Of a stretch of DNA of 64,000 bases, positions 8,587 through 18,774 are shown piece after piece (the first letter of the stretch is position 1; the number at the start of each line of letters is the position of its first letter). The notes below the pieces were generated by a model, which had not been told where the DNA came from, made no database searches, and was given only the letters and a program-made list of their open reading frames with translations. The translations under genes and the position numbers were made by a program. The stretch comes from Glaciecola sp. (GTDB lineage Bacteria; Pseudomonadota; Gammaproteobacteria; Enterobacterales; Alteromonadaceae): contig JAQWNF010000003.1 in the NCBI GenBank assembly GCA_029246415.1, forward strand, positions 1-64,000, given 5' to 3'.

Positions 8587-9972
8587 ATGCATTTACGTAA
8601 TATCTGTCGTACATCTATCATCGCATTATCTATCGTGGCAGCTAGCTTTACCGTTACTGCGCAAGAATATAAGGCATTAGTTGGCGGTCGCCTGATTGAT
8701 GGTTTTGGTCATCAACCTCTCGCCAACAGCGTAATTTTAATTAAAGATAACGTTATCCAATCGGTAGGTACAGTTGCTACCTTGCCCGTTCCTGATGGTT
8801 ATACCGTTATTTCCACTGAGGGAATGGATGTCCTTCCTGGATTGTGGGAAGCACACGCTCATCTAATGCTCAATGGCCATGCAGATTATGCGCATTGGCA
8901 TCCAACATACAAAGACCGTTTAGCAGATGAAATTATGCCAGCAAGTGCAGTGCAACTCTTGTTAGCCGGCGTGACTAGCACTCGCGATCTCGGTGCGCCG
9001 TTAGAACCTTCTTTATCGGTAAAACGTCGTATTAACAGCGGAGAAATTCCCGGCCCTCGACTGTATATCTCCGGTCCATTTATTCAACATGAGCCCTATC
9101 CAGGGACTGAGCGTTATCGCTGGGGAGTCGCTAATGTTGCGCAAGCACAGGCTAAAGTGAGCATGCTTGCTGAAGCTGGTGTGGATGTCATTAAATTGAT
9201 TGATCACGATGTCATGTCTTTGCAAGTGGCTCAAGCGGTCGTTGATGAAGCGCATAAGCATGGCCTAAAGGTAGTAGGCCATTCGCATAAACCCGATGAA
9301 ATCCGTCGAGGCCTAGAAATTGGTATTGATAACTTTGAACATACTGGTTTAACGACTGCACCACAATACCCGCAAGATATTATGGATATGCTCAAAGAGC
9401 GCACCGCCAAAGGCCGAATAGCAGGTGGCCCTTTGTATTGGACACCTACTGTTGAAGGATTATTTAATTACTCTCGAACGGTTGCCAATCCCGAAAAGCT
9501 CGATAACACTTGTTGGCAGCGCGGTTTAAAAGCTGACACAATTGCAGATATTAAAGCCTCGTTAACTAATCCTGGTCAATTAGAGTACATGCAGCTCACA
9601 CCCTTGCGTCAGCCGACTTTAGAACAAAAGGTCAAACAGTTAAAAGACGCGGGCGTAATCTTATTGATAGGTACTGACAGTGGTATCCCGACCAAATTTC
9701 ATTGTCAAAGTACGTGGAATGAATTGGCCGTGTGGGTCGATGATTTTGGTTTTGATCCTATGTATACCATACGCGCAGCCACATATTGGCCTGCTGTCAT
9801 GATGGGCGTAGCAGATAAAGCTGGTACGATTTCTAAAGGCAAATTAGCGGATATTATAGCGGTTAAAGGCGATGTATTACGCTATATTAACTTATTACAA
9901 AATGTCGATATGGTGATGAAAGATGGCGTGCTGTATAAACAAAACGGTCAGCCAGTAGAGGCAAATCTGTAA
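8587..9972 (+). CDS. Exported metal-dependent amidohydrolase
   Basis: 461 residues from the ATG at 8587, preferred over the track's upstream 8557 because AAAGAGG precedes it and MHLRNICRTSIIALSIVAAS...VTAQ then forms a clean signal peptide. The fold is the amidohydrolase TIM barrel with flanking sandwich: HAHL metal motif near residue 90, a probable carbamylated lysine in VIKLIDHD, histidines in VVGHSHKP and FEHTG, and the GTDSG aspartate. Relatives include imidazolonepropionase-like and prolidase-type hydrolases, so a periplasmic peptidase, lactonase or amidase role is possible; the substrate cannot be told. It lies 70 bases after fxsA and ends at a hairpin. Confidence 0.85.
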   Translation: MHLRNICRTSIIALSIVAASFTVTAQEYKALVGGRLIDGFGHQPLANSVILIKDNVIQSVGTVATLPVPDGYTVISTEGMDVLPGLWEAHAHLMLNGHADYAHWHPTYKDRLADEIMPASAVQLLLAGVTSTRDLGAPLEPSLSVKRRINSGEIPGPRLYISGPFIQHEPYPGTERYRWGVANVAQAQAKVSMLAEAGVDVIKLIDHDVMSLQVAQAVVDEAHKHGLKVVGHSHKPDEIRRGLEIGIDNFEHTGLTTAPQYPQDIMDMLKERTAKGRIAGGPLYWTPTVEGLFNYSRTVANPEKLDNTCWQRGLKADTIADIKASLTNPGQLEYMQLTPLRQPTLEQKVKQLKDAGVILLIGTDSGIPTKFHCQSTWNELAVWVDDFGFDPMYTIRAATYWPAVMMGVADKAGTISKGKLADIIAVKGDVLRYINLLQNVDMVMKDGVLYKQNGQPVEANL

Positions 9973-9993
9973 CTTATCTTGAGTATCAATCTT

Positions 9994-10037
9994 AATTTTC
10001 CCTTTTTGCGTCATTTTTGATAAAAAAAGGGAAAATT
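9994..10037 (+). terminator. Terminator-like hairpin after the amidohydrolase
   Basis: AATTTTCCCTTTTT (9994-10007) pairs with AAAAAGGGAAAATT (10024-10037) and is followed by T-rich sequence. It separates the fxsA/amidohydrolase unit from the groES promoter. The stem is AU-rich, so strength is uncertain. Confidence 0.6.
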
Positions 10038-10050
10038 TTCTTCCTCCTCC

Positions 10051-10078
10051 CTTGAAAGATTCCGCATTAACGCCATAT
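10051..10078 (+). promoter_or_regulatory. Sigma-32 heat-shock promoter of groESL
   Basis: CTTGAAA (10051-10057), a 13-base spacer, then CGCCATAT (10071-10078). This matches the sigma-32 consensus (CTTGAAA, 13-15 bases, CCCCATNT) with one clear mismatch. It lies 100 bases upstream of groES, as expected for heat-shock control of the operon. Confidence 0.85.
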
Positions 10079-10177
10079 CAACGAACATAGCTAAGTAATT
10101 ATCTATTTAGCGATTAAAGCCGGCCCAATTGTGGGTTTGTTATTATCATTAAATAATTGAAAATCGGAGAAATAAAA

Positions 10178-10468
10178 ATGGCAATTCGTCCTTTACACGA
10201 TCGCGTTATTATCAAACGTGCTGAACACGAAAGTAAATCAGCCGGTGGTATTGTTTTAACAGGTTCTGCTGCTGAAAAATCAACTCGTGGTGAAGTTATC
10301 GCAGTAGGTAACGGTCGCATTTTAGAAAACGGTGATGTACAAGCATTAGCGGTTAAAGTGGGTGATACGGTTATTTTCAGTGAAGGCTACGGCGTTAAGT
10401 CTGAAAAAATCGACGGCGAAGAAGTTCTGATCCTTAGCGAAGGCGATATTCTAGCTATCGTTGAATAA
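10178..10468 (+). CDS. groES: Co-chaperonin GroES
   Basis: 96 residues from the ATG at 10178, chosen over the track start (10157) because GGAGA precedes it and [20 protein letters not shown] is the canonical N-terminus. It forms the heptameric lid on GroEL and controls ATP-dependent folding in the cytosol. The mobile loop is visible as [19 protein letters not shown], and the roof-type and core strands as [11 protein letters not shown] and [10 protein letters not shown]. It is followed 72 bases later by groEL and transcribed from the sigma-32 promoter. Confidence 0.99.
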   Translation: MAIRPLHDRVIIKRAEHESKSAGGIVLTGSAAEKSTRGEVIAVGNGRILENGDVQALAVKVGDTVIFSEGYGVKSEKIDGEEVLILSEGDILAIVE

Positions 10469-10489
10469 CATTCATTAATCCATTTTTGA

Positions 10490-12184
<1,695 letters not shown>

Positions 12185-12215
12185 TGCGACAAGAGTCGGC
12201 TTAAATACCTCTCTA

Positions 12216-12251
12216 AAAAAAGCCCTAACAAGTTAATGTTAGGGCTTTTTT
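12216..12251. terminator. Bidirectional terminator between groEL and phoU
   Basis: AAAAAAGCCCTAACA pairs with TGTTAGGGCTTTTTT around an AGTTAA loop. A-run and T-run flank the stem, so it can end both the groESL transcript and the converging pst-phoU transcript. Confidence 0.9.
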
Positions 12252-12282
12252 GTTTACCGCCACAATTAATTACATAAAGCGC

Positions 12283-12996
12283 TTACTCAGCTAACTTGCT
12301 TGCTATTTCTTTAATAGATGAATGTCTCACATCCAAGCCTTTTACCAAATAGATAACGTGCTCAGCGATATTACGGCTGTGATTGCCCATTCGTTCTAGT
12401 GAACGTAACGCCGATAGTATGTTCATGGCGCGTTTGATAGATTTAGGCTCATCTATCATGTAATTAACAATGGTACGCATCGCGCTTTTTAATTCACGAT
12501 CGACTTTTTTGTCGGCTTTAGCCACGTCTAATGCGAGAGTGACATCTAACTGAGAAAATGCACTCAACGCAGAACTTAGCATGCTTTGTACCAGCCCACC
12601 CATATGGGCAACTTCTTCATATCCGGCTGGAGCAGCGCCTTTTTTCTCAAGTCTTATTGCCATCTTAGCAACTTTTTGTGCTTCGTCGCCAATACGCTCA
12701 AGATCACGGATGATCCTAGTCGCAGACAACACCATGCGTAAATCAAAGGCCGCGGGTTGACGACACGCTAATACTTCTGTGCAGAGTTCGTCTAAACGAA
12801 CTTCACGCATATCCACGTCGTCTTCCACTTGCACGACTTTCTGAGCAAGTTCTTTATTAGTTGATATGATTGCTTTGACCGAATCAACAATTTGTTGTTC
12901 GACGATGTTACCCATTTCTAATATTTGAGTAATGATGGTTTCAATCTCATTATCGAAACTATGTGAGATATGTCTATCTAAAAACTTCTTATCCAT
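12283..12996 (-). CDS. phoU: Phosphate transport system regulator PhoU
   Basis: 237 residues, two repeated three-helix PhoU domains. Each has the metal-binding E/D-x3-D pattern, for example EDDVDMREVRLDELC near 57-71 and KADKKVDRELK near 160. PhoU links PstSCAB activity to the PhoR/PhoB two-component system and limits Pi uptake. It is last in pstS-pstC-pstA-pstB-phoU, 38 bases after pstB, and shares its downstream terminator with groEL. Confidence 0.97.
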   Translation of the reverse strand: MDKKFLDRHISHSFDNEIETIITQILEMGNIVEQQIVDSVKAIISTNKELAQKVVQVEDDVDMREVRLDELCTEVLACRQPAAFDLRMVLSATRIIRDLERIGDEAQKVAKMAIRLEKKGAAPAGYEEVAHMGGLVQSMLSSALSAFSQLDVTLALDVAKADKKVDRELKSAMRTIVNYMIDEPKSIKRAMNILSALRSLERMGNHSRNIAEHVIYLVKGLDVRHSSIKEIASKLAE

Positions 12997-13034
12997 TTTA
13001 TGTTCCTGTTTTACCTATCTAAGGTATAAAGTAA

Positions 13035-13874
13035 TTAACCAAAGCGACCGGTAATATATGCTTCAGTGAGCTCATGCTCTGGATTAGTAAATACGCGCTT
13101 GGTATCGTTCACCTCAATGAGCTTACCCATATGGAAATACGCGGTGCGGTCAGATACACGGGCTGCCTGTTGCATCGAGTGAGTCACAATCGCAATCGTA
13201 AAGTTTTGGCTTAACTCAGCCATCAGCTCTTCAATTTTAGCTGTTGCTATAGGATCAAGTGCTGAGCATGGCTCATCCATTAAGATTACTTCTGGACCTA
13301 CCGCAATGGTACGTGCAATACACAAGCGTTGTTGCTGACCACCGGATAAACCTGTGCCTGGCGCGGTTAAGCGGTCTTTGACCTCTTCCCACAAACCGGC
13401 TTTACGCAAACTGACTTCAACAATTTCATCTAAGTCAGTTTTATTGTTAACTAAACCGTGAACCTTAGGGCCATAAGCGACATTGTCATAGATTGATTTA
13501 GGAAACGGGTTTGGCTTTTGAAATACGATCCCGACGCGAGCGCGAAGTGCAACCACATCTTGTTTTGGGTGATAAATATCACTGGCTTCAAGTTTAAAAT
13601 CACCTTCGATACGACAGGTATCAATCGTGTCATTCATGCGGTTCATACAACGTAAAAAGGTAGATTTACCACAGCCTGATGGGCCGATCATCGCTACTAC
13701 TTCATTTTTACCTATATCTAAGCTGACGTCATGAATCGCTTGTTTTTCGCCATAAAATACGTTGACGTTACGCATCGACATTTTTGCATTATCAGAAAAA
13801 ATATTTCCGACCGTTTCTAGGTTTGACACATCTTGAGAGATCTGTGGATCGTTTTCTTTTTGTACTTGTTTCAT
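13035..13874 (-). CDS. pstB: Phosphate ABC transporter ATP-binding protein
   Basis: 279 residues from the ATG at 13874. The track's TTG start adds eight residues overlapping pstA; the ATG has AGGAA at a workable distance. It is the cytoplasmic ATPase of the high-affinity phosphate importer: Walker [10 protein letters not shown], signature [16 protein letters not shown], Walker [14 protein letters not shown] and the H-loop IVTHSMQQA are all intact. About 25 residues precede the conserved MRNVNVFYG segment. It lies within the pst operon between pstA and phoU. Confidence 0.98.
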   Translation of the reverse strand: MKQVQKENDPQISQDVSNLETVGNIFSDNAKMSMRNVNVFYGEKQAIHDVSLDIGKNEVVAMIGPSGCGKSTFLRCMNRMNDTIDTCRIEGDFKLEASDIYHPKQDVVALRARVGIVFQKPNPFPKSIYDNVAYGPKVHGLVNNKTDLDEIVEVSLRKAGLWEEVKDRLTAPGTGLSGGQQQRLCIARTIAVGPEVILMDEPCSALDPIATAKIEELMAELSQNFTIAIVTHSMQQAARVSDRTAYFHMGKLIEVNDTKRVFTNPEHELTEAYITGRFG

Positions 13875-13891
13875 TATAATAATTCCTGTTC

Positions 13892-15211
13892 TTACCAACG
13901 ACGCTCAAGGCGTTTGCGTAGCCATATTGCTGCTGTATTCATGGTTATAAGAAACGCCAACAGCACCATAATGGCCGCTGATGTACGCTCAACAAATGCG
14001 CGTTCTGGACTGTCAGACCATAAGAAAATCTGGACAGGTAATGCCGTAGCCGGATCGGACACGCCACCAGGAATATCCACAATAAATGCGACCATTCCGA
14101 TCATTAATAACGGCGCAGTCTCACCTAATGCTTGTGCAAATCCAATGATGGCTCCGGTTAACATACCCGGCATTGCAAGCGGCAATACATGATGCAAAAT
14201 AACCTGCATCTTTGATGCTCCCAAACCTAATGCTGCGTCGCGGATGGATGGCGGTACTGACTTAATTGCCGCACGACTCGAAATAATAATCGTGGGTAGG
14301 GTCATTAATGACAACACTAACCCGCCAACTAACGGTATAGAGCGATGCATTTCGAAGTAGCCAATAAAAATCGCCAAGCCCAGTAAACCAAAAATGATAG
14401 AAGGTACTGCGGCTAAGTTGTTAATGTTCACTTCGATAAAGTCAGTGAGTTTATTTTTAGGTGCATACTCTTCCAAATATACTGCCGCCGCTACACCAAT
14501 TGGAAAGGAGAGTGCGATGGTGACTAACAGGGTGAATAGAGAACCCGCCATTGCGCCCATGATCCCTGCTTGTTCTGGCTCGCGTGAATCCCCTGATGTA
14601 AAGAAAGTCGTATTAAAACTTTTCTTCAACTGTTGATTGCCAATCCATGTTTCTACCCACGCCACCTGTTGTGGGTTTAATCGACCGATGAACGCATCTG
14701 CTTGGTTATCGCCGCGGCTTTTATAGTAGGTATCAATATCATCATCAGCTAATACCCAAACACCAGTGGTTTGATTGAGTAATGCTGGATTTTCTTCGAG
14801 TGATTCACGTAATGTAAAGCTTGCCCCATTACTGACTAAGCCATAAAGGTTACGACGTTGTTTGCGACTTTTGGCATCGGTGAACTGCTCACGCAACGCG
14901 CTTTTTACAAGCGCTGAATAATCTGCCATTGCCAATTGTTGCGGGTCAGTTACGTCTGTGATCTCAAGTGCATCGGCATCATAATTGACTTCCAAATAAA
15001 CATAAGTCTGTAAAAATGCAGAATGACCTTTGCCAATGATGTCACTAAACAATATCACCAAACATGCTAAGCCAAACAAAATGGCAGTAACGCCATATGC
15101 TTTAAAGCGTTTTTCTGCGCGATAGCGCTTAGTTAGGTTTTTGTTGACCAGCTCGATGGTGCTAGGTTTTTCTGCACTGTGTGTATTTTGATTAGATTCA
15201 TTTTTCATCAT
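13892..15211 (-). CDS. pstA: Phosphate ABC transporter permease PstA
   Basis: 439 residues, longer than the ~300 of E. coli PstA. The C-terminal ~260 residues are the permease core, with six hydrophobic segments and the EAA-like loop [24 protein letters not shown]. The extra N-terminal part has one membrane segment (about 38-60) followed by a ~130-residue polar domain likely in the periplasm; its function is unknown. Such extended permeases also occur in other marine gammaproteobacteria, from recollection. It starts two bases after pstC ends. Confidence 0.95.
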   Translation of the reverse strand: MMKNESNQNTHSAEKPSTIELVNKNLTKRYRAEKRFKAYGVTAILFGLACLVILFSDIIGKGHSAFLQTYVYLEVNYDADALEITDVTDPQQLAMADYSALVKSALREQFTDAKSRKQRRNLYGLVSNGASFTLRESLEENPALLNQTTGVWVLADDDIDTYYKSRGDNQADAFIGRLNPQQVAWVETWIGNQQLKKSFNTTFFTSGDSREPEQAGIMGAMAGSLFTLLVTIALSFPIGVAAAVYLEEYAPKNKLTDFIEVNINNLAAVPSIIFGLLGLAIFIGYFEMHRSIPLVGGLVLSLMTLPTIIISSRAAIKSVPPSIRDAALGLGASKMQVILHHVLPLAMPGMLTGAIIGFAQALGETAPLLMIGMVAFIVDIPGGVSDPATALPVQIFLWSDSPERAFVERTSAAIMVLLAFLITMNTAAIWLRKRLERRW

Positions 15212-15213
15212 TA

Positions 15214-16602
15214 TTACTCGTACTGCTCACGATATTTTTTAACTACCATTAAGGCAATGCTATTGAGGATCAGCGTGATCACAAACAACATTAATCCAAG
15301 TGCAAACGCAGATAGTGTCTTAGGACTATTAAATTCTTGATCGCCGACTAACAAAGTCACAATTTGGACAGTTACTGTGGTTACCGATTCCATTGGATTA
15401 GCGGTGAGATTAGCGGCTAGACCCGCTGCCATCACCACGATCATGGTTTCACCAATTGCTCTTGATACGGCCAACAATATCCCGCCAACAATACCGGGTA
15501 ATGCTGCCGGAATAATCACTTGTTTAATCGTTTCAGACTGTGTTGCACCTAGCCCAAATGAACCATCACGTAAAGACTGCGGCACGGCATTGATAACATC
15601 ATCAGACAGAGAGGAGACAAAGGGAATGATCATCACGCCCATTACTAATCCTGCCGCTAATGCACTTTCAGAAGAGACGCTTAATCCAAACATGCTACCG
15701 GTTTCACGTAAATAAGGTGCAACTGTCAATGCGGCAAAGAAGCCATATACGACAGTTGGGACACCTGCTAATACTTCTAGGGCCGGTTTAACGAATGTTC
15801 GTACTTTTGGTGATGCGTATTCAGACAAATAAATCGCCGCCATTAAGCCTGCTGGCACCGCAATGATCATTGCAATTGCTGAAATGAGCATAGTACCGGC
15901 AAATAAAGGCACAGCACCAAATGCGCCAGAACCACCTATTTGCCCCTCTCTAATTGCCATTTGAGGACTCCATTGAAGACCAAAAATGAAATCAAAAAAG
16001 GGTACAGTCTGAAAGAATTTGACAGATTCAAATATAACCGAGAAAACAATGCCTGCAGTGGTAAAAACGGCAATACTGGCACACATTAACAAGGCAATTT
16101 TGAATACGTTTTCTACTTTGACTCGTGCTTTTAACTTTGTGTTGACACGCAACCAAGAAAACAAGGAAAGTCCCATCGCCGCACAGATAAACACAACCGT
16201 TAATGCCATTTGGCTGATCGCCTGTAAGCTGTTTAAACGCTCGGCAGCTGCAATGATATATGGCTCAGCTGCTAAGGTAGAACTATCATCTAGTGCAATA
16301 TTACTAACAGTGTTGAGCAATAAGCCAAGTTCTGATTCGGTTAATGCTTGAGTACTGGTGGGCAATTCTTGAATGATGATTTGTTTGATCAGGTAATCAT
16401 CAAATAATACCCATACGACAAGTATCAAAATACTCGGTATACCACACCATAGCGCTGAGAGTATGCCGTAATAGCTAGGTAACGAGTTAAGGTTGCGGAT
16501 CCCTTGGCTACCGCCTGCCACGGCGATAGAACGTTTACGTCCTAAAACAAAAGCCATTGCCATTAATAGCACGGCAAGGATTAATAACATTGATGTATTC
16601 AT
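15214..16602 (-). CDS. pstC: Phosphate ABC transporter permease PstC
   Basis: 462 residues, longer than enteric PstC (~320). An N-terminal membrane segment, a second near 50-68 and a polar stretch (70-130) precede the permease core of about 300 residues. The core includes the EAA loop DGSFGLGATQSETIKQVIIPAALPG and ends with LILNSIALMVVKKYREQYE. With PstA it forms the inner-membrane channel. It is 140 bases downstream of pstS, separated from it by a terminator hairpin, which would let the binding protein be made in excess. Confidence 0.95.
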   Translation of the reverse strand: MNTSMLLILAVLLMAMAFVLGRKRSIAVAGGSQGIRNLNSLPSYYGILSALWCGIPSILILVVWVLFDDYLIKQIIIQELPTSTQALTESELGLLLNTVSNIALDDSSTLAAEPYIIAAAERLNSLQAISQMALTVVFICAAMGLSLFSWLRVNTKLKARVKVENVFKIALLMCASIAVFTTAGIVFSVIFESVKFFQTVPFFDFIFGLQWSPQMAIREGQIGGSGAFGAVPLFAGTMLISAIAMIIAVPAGLMAAIYLSEYASPKVRTFVKPALEVLAGVPTVVYGFFAALTVAPYLRETGSMFGLSVSSESALAAGLVMGVMIIPFVSSLSDDVINAVPQSLRDGSFGLGATQSETIKQVIIPAALPGIVGGILLAVSRAIGETMIVVMAAGLAANLTANPMESVTTVTVQIVTLLVGDQEFNSPKTLSAFALGLMLFVITLILNSIALMVVKKYREQYE

Positions 16603-16673
16603 ATTGCCTCTATCGTTTACTTTACTCCGGTGACATCTCCCGGAAACAGCGCAAAGTAACGAGTGTAAATTAA

Positions 16674-16707
16674 GTAAAAAAGCCAGCCGAAAATAATCGG
16701 GCTGGCT
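16674..16707 (-). terminator. Attenuating terminator between pstS and pstC
   Basis: On the minus strand AGCCAGCC pairs with GGCTGGCT around an AU-rich loop and is followed by a run of Ts (16674-16680 complement). It lies 36 bases after the pstS stop. Partial read-through would make PstS more abundant than the permease, as is usual for binding proteins. Confidence 0.8.
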
Positions 16708-16742
16708 TCACATTTTGTTTACTGCGTATAACTATAGAATAG

Positions 16743-17831
16743 TTATAGTTTCACTGGTGTTAATCTTTTTACATCAGCTTTAACTTGCTTACGCAAATCG
16801 TCGTTCAATGGGATCATGCCTTTGTCTGCCAAGTAACCTTCTTGCCCAGAAGCTTTGTTACTAATAAACTCAGCAAGAAACTCTTCGATACCCGGAACAA
16901 CACCGATGTGATCTTTCTTCACATAGAAGTATAACGGACGTGAAACAGGATAAGTACCTTCAGCGATATTTTCAAAGCTCGGTTCATAGCCATTAATCTT
17001 AGTCCCTTGAATTGTATCAGAATTTTGGTCTAGGAAACTAAAACCAAAGATACCAAATGCATTTGGGTTTGCGTTTAATTTTTGCACAATTAAGTTGTCG
17101 TTTTCGCCAGCTTCGATAAATGCACCATCATCGCGTACACTGTGACAAATCGATTTAAACTTGTATTTAAGATCTTTGGATAGCTCAGCATTACCCGCTT
17201 TGCCTGCAGCTTTAGATTGTTTGCTAATATCCGCAATCCAATCTATTTTTTTACAACCACCTTCTAAAGCTAATTCAGAAAATGCATCACGAGTACCTGA
17301 TGTAGGTGGTGGGCCTAGCACTTCAATTTTGTGCTTAGGAAAACTCGGGTTGATATCATTCCAAGTTTTATATGGGTTAGTGACTAATGTTTGTGAACCA
17401 TCTGGATTAGGCACTTCTTTGCCTAACGCTAAAAATAACTCTTCCAGCGTAATGTTCATTCGCTCAGCGGTGTTTGCATTACCAATGACAATACCGTCAA
17501 AACCAATTAATACTTCAACCACACCGGTCACACCGTTATCTGCACATAACTGTACTTCAGATGGCTTGATACGACGTGATGCGTTAGTGATATCAGGGAA
17601 TTGAATACCAACGCCCTGACAGAAAAGTTTTAAACCACCGCCTGAGCCAGTTGACTCTACTTTTGGTGTTTTAAATTGAGTGGACTTACCAAAACGTTCA
17701 GCAACCACTGTTGAGAAAGGGTAGACGGTAGACGAACCGACGACGTTAATATAATCGCGCGAGGCGTGCGCAACATTTGCAACTAACAACGATGATAAGA
17801 CTACCGATGCTGAAATTAAAAACCTTTTCAT
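16743..17831 (-). CDS. pstS: Phosphate-binding periplasmic protein PstS
   Basis: 362 residues from the ATG at 17831, chosen because MKRFLISASVVLSSLLVANVAHA is a clean signal peptide with GGAA upstream; the track's start adds MWNKN. It captures phosphate for PstCAB in the periplasm. The N-terminal INVVGSSTVYPFSTVVAE phosphate loop, the STGSGGGLKLFC loop and the PPTSGTRDAFSELAL segment that binds the anion are all visible. It is first in the operon and directly follows a Pho-box array. Confidence 0.97.
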   Translation of the reverse strand: MKRFLISASVVLSSLLVANVAHASRDYINVVGSSTVYPFSTVVAERFGKSTQFKTPKVESTGSGGGLKLFCQGVGIQFPDITNASRRIKPSEVQLCADNGVTGVVEVLIGFDGIVIGNANTAERMNITLEELFLALGKEVPNPDGSQTLVTNPYKTWNDINPSFPKHKIEVLGPPPTSGTRDAFSELALEGGCKKIDWIADISKQSKAAGKAGNAELSKDLKYKFKSICHSVRDDGAFIEAGENDNLIVQKLNANPNAFGIFGFSFLDQNSDTIQGTKINGYEPSFENIAEGTYPVSRPLYFYVKKDHIGVVPGIEEFLAEFISNKASGQEGYLADKGMIPLNDDLRKQVKADVKRLTPVKL

Positions 17832-17872
17832 ATTTTTGTTCCACATACTAATTAATTAAGACGCAGAAAGTA

Positions 17873-17923
17873 TATGACGAGGCTGTGACACATATATGAC
17901 AGCAATATGACACTTTTGTGACA
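17873..17923 (-). promoter_or_regulatory. Pho-box array, five half-sites at 11-bp period
   Basis: On the plus strand TATGACG (17873), TGTGACA (17884), TATGACA (17895), TATGACA (17906) and TGTGACA (17917) repeat exactly every 11 bp. Read toward pstS these are TGTCAYA-type PhoB half-sites (consensus CTGTCAT, 11-bp phase). Five copies would bind two PhoB dimers plus a half-site and activate the pst operon under phosphate limitation. Confidence 0.92.
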
Positions 17924-17941
17924 GAGTTAACCCTACAATGA

Positions 17942-18638
17942 CTAAGGCTTTATCGCAATCTTTAGCACGCCATCGCGTTGGTGCATAAATAAATCATACG
18001 CCTCCACAATGTCATCTAGCACATAGGTATGTGTCACCATTTCGGATAAATCGACGCGTCCTGTCTCAATCACATTCATCAACGACATCTACTTCCGTGT
18101 AGTTAATGGTGATATCTGCGCCTAATTTTTTGGCCATCGCTAAGCGTTCATTGTTGGCATCAACAGCAATAATCAGCGAAGCACCTTTTAATTTTGCACC
18201 TGCGGTGGCACATAATCCAATCGGACCTTGGGCAAATATAGCCACCACATCACCAATTTGAATATTGGCATTTTCAGCACCTTTAAAACCAGTGGACATA
18301 ATATCAGGGCACATCAACACTTGTTCATCCGTTAAGCCATCTGGCACTGGGCATAAATTAGCTTGTGCATTCGGCACTAACACGTATTCAGCTTGTGTGC
18401 CATCAATATGATTACCAAAGCGCCAGCCACCCGTTGCTTTATAGCCATGGCACGAACATTTACCACCAGCATCTAAATAGCCCCCATCTTGTGCGGGTAA
18501 ACCATCCTGACTGGCGTAAGAAGTATAGGATGGGCAAATTGCACCGGCAACAACACGTTGACCCTCGCTATAACCCATTACCGCGCTACCAAGTTTTTCA
18601 ATGGTACCGACAGGTTCATGACCTATGGTTAACCCTTT
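17942..18638 (-). pseudogene. Zinc-dependent medium-chain alcohol dehydrogenase, decayed
   Basis: Pieces of one MDR-family alcohol dehydrogenase remain. Translation in frame from about 18638 gives KGLTIGHEPVGTIEKLGSAV, then the track ORF (18066-18578) covers the structural-zinc-like and cofactor regions (IGDVVAIFAQGPIGLCATAG). That frame breaks after EVDVVDECD. In another frame VIETGRVDLSEMVTHTYVLD continues to a C-terminal IAIKP and stop at 17942. The first ~60 residues with the catalytic Cys are missing, roughly 100 residues between cofactor domain and C-terminus are deleted, and a stop precedes KGLTIG. It cannot make an active enzyme. Confidence 0.85.
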
Positions 18639-18718
18639 TTAACAAAAGTATAACAACCTGTATTAAAGAAACTTTGATGGAGGTCAATGTTTGTTTGGTA
18701 AGCCCTGACATTAAAATA

Positions 18719-18749
18719 AAACCCCAAGAACATCGCTGTTTTTGGGGTT
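18719..18749 (-). terminator. Terminator of the PL17 lyase gene
   Basis: Read on the minus strand, AACCCCAA pairs with TTGGGGTT around a ~15-base loop and is followed by TTATTTT. It begins 26 bases after the lyase stop codon. Confidence 0.85.
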
Positions 18750-18774
18750 GGTATTTAGCTAGAACCGAAATTAG

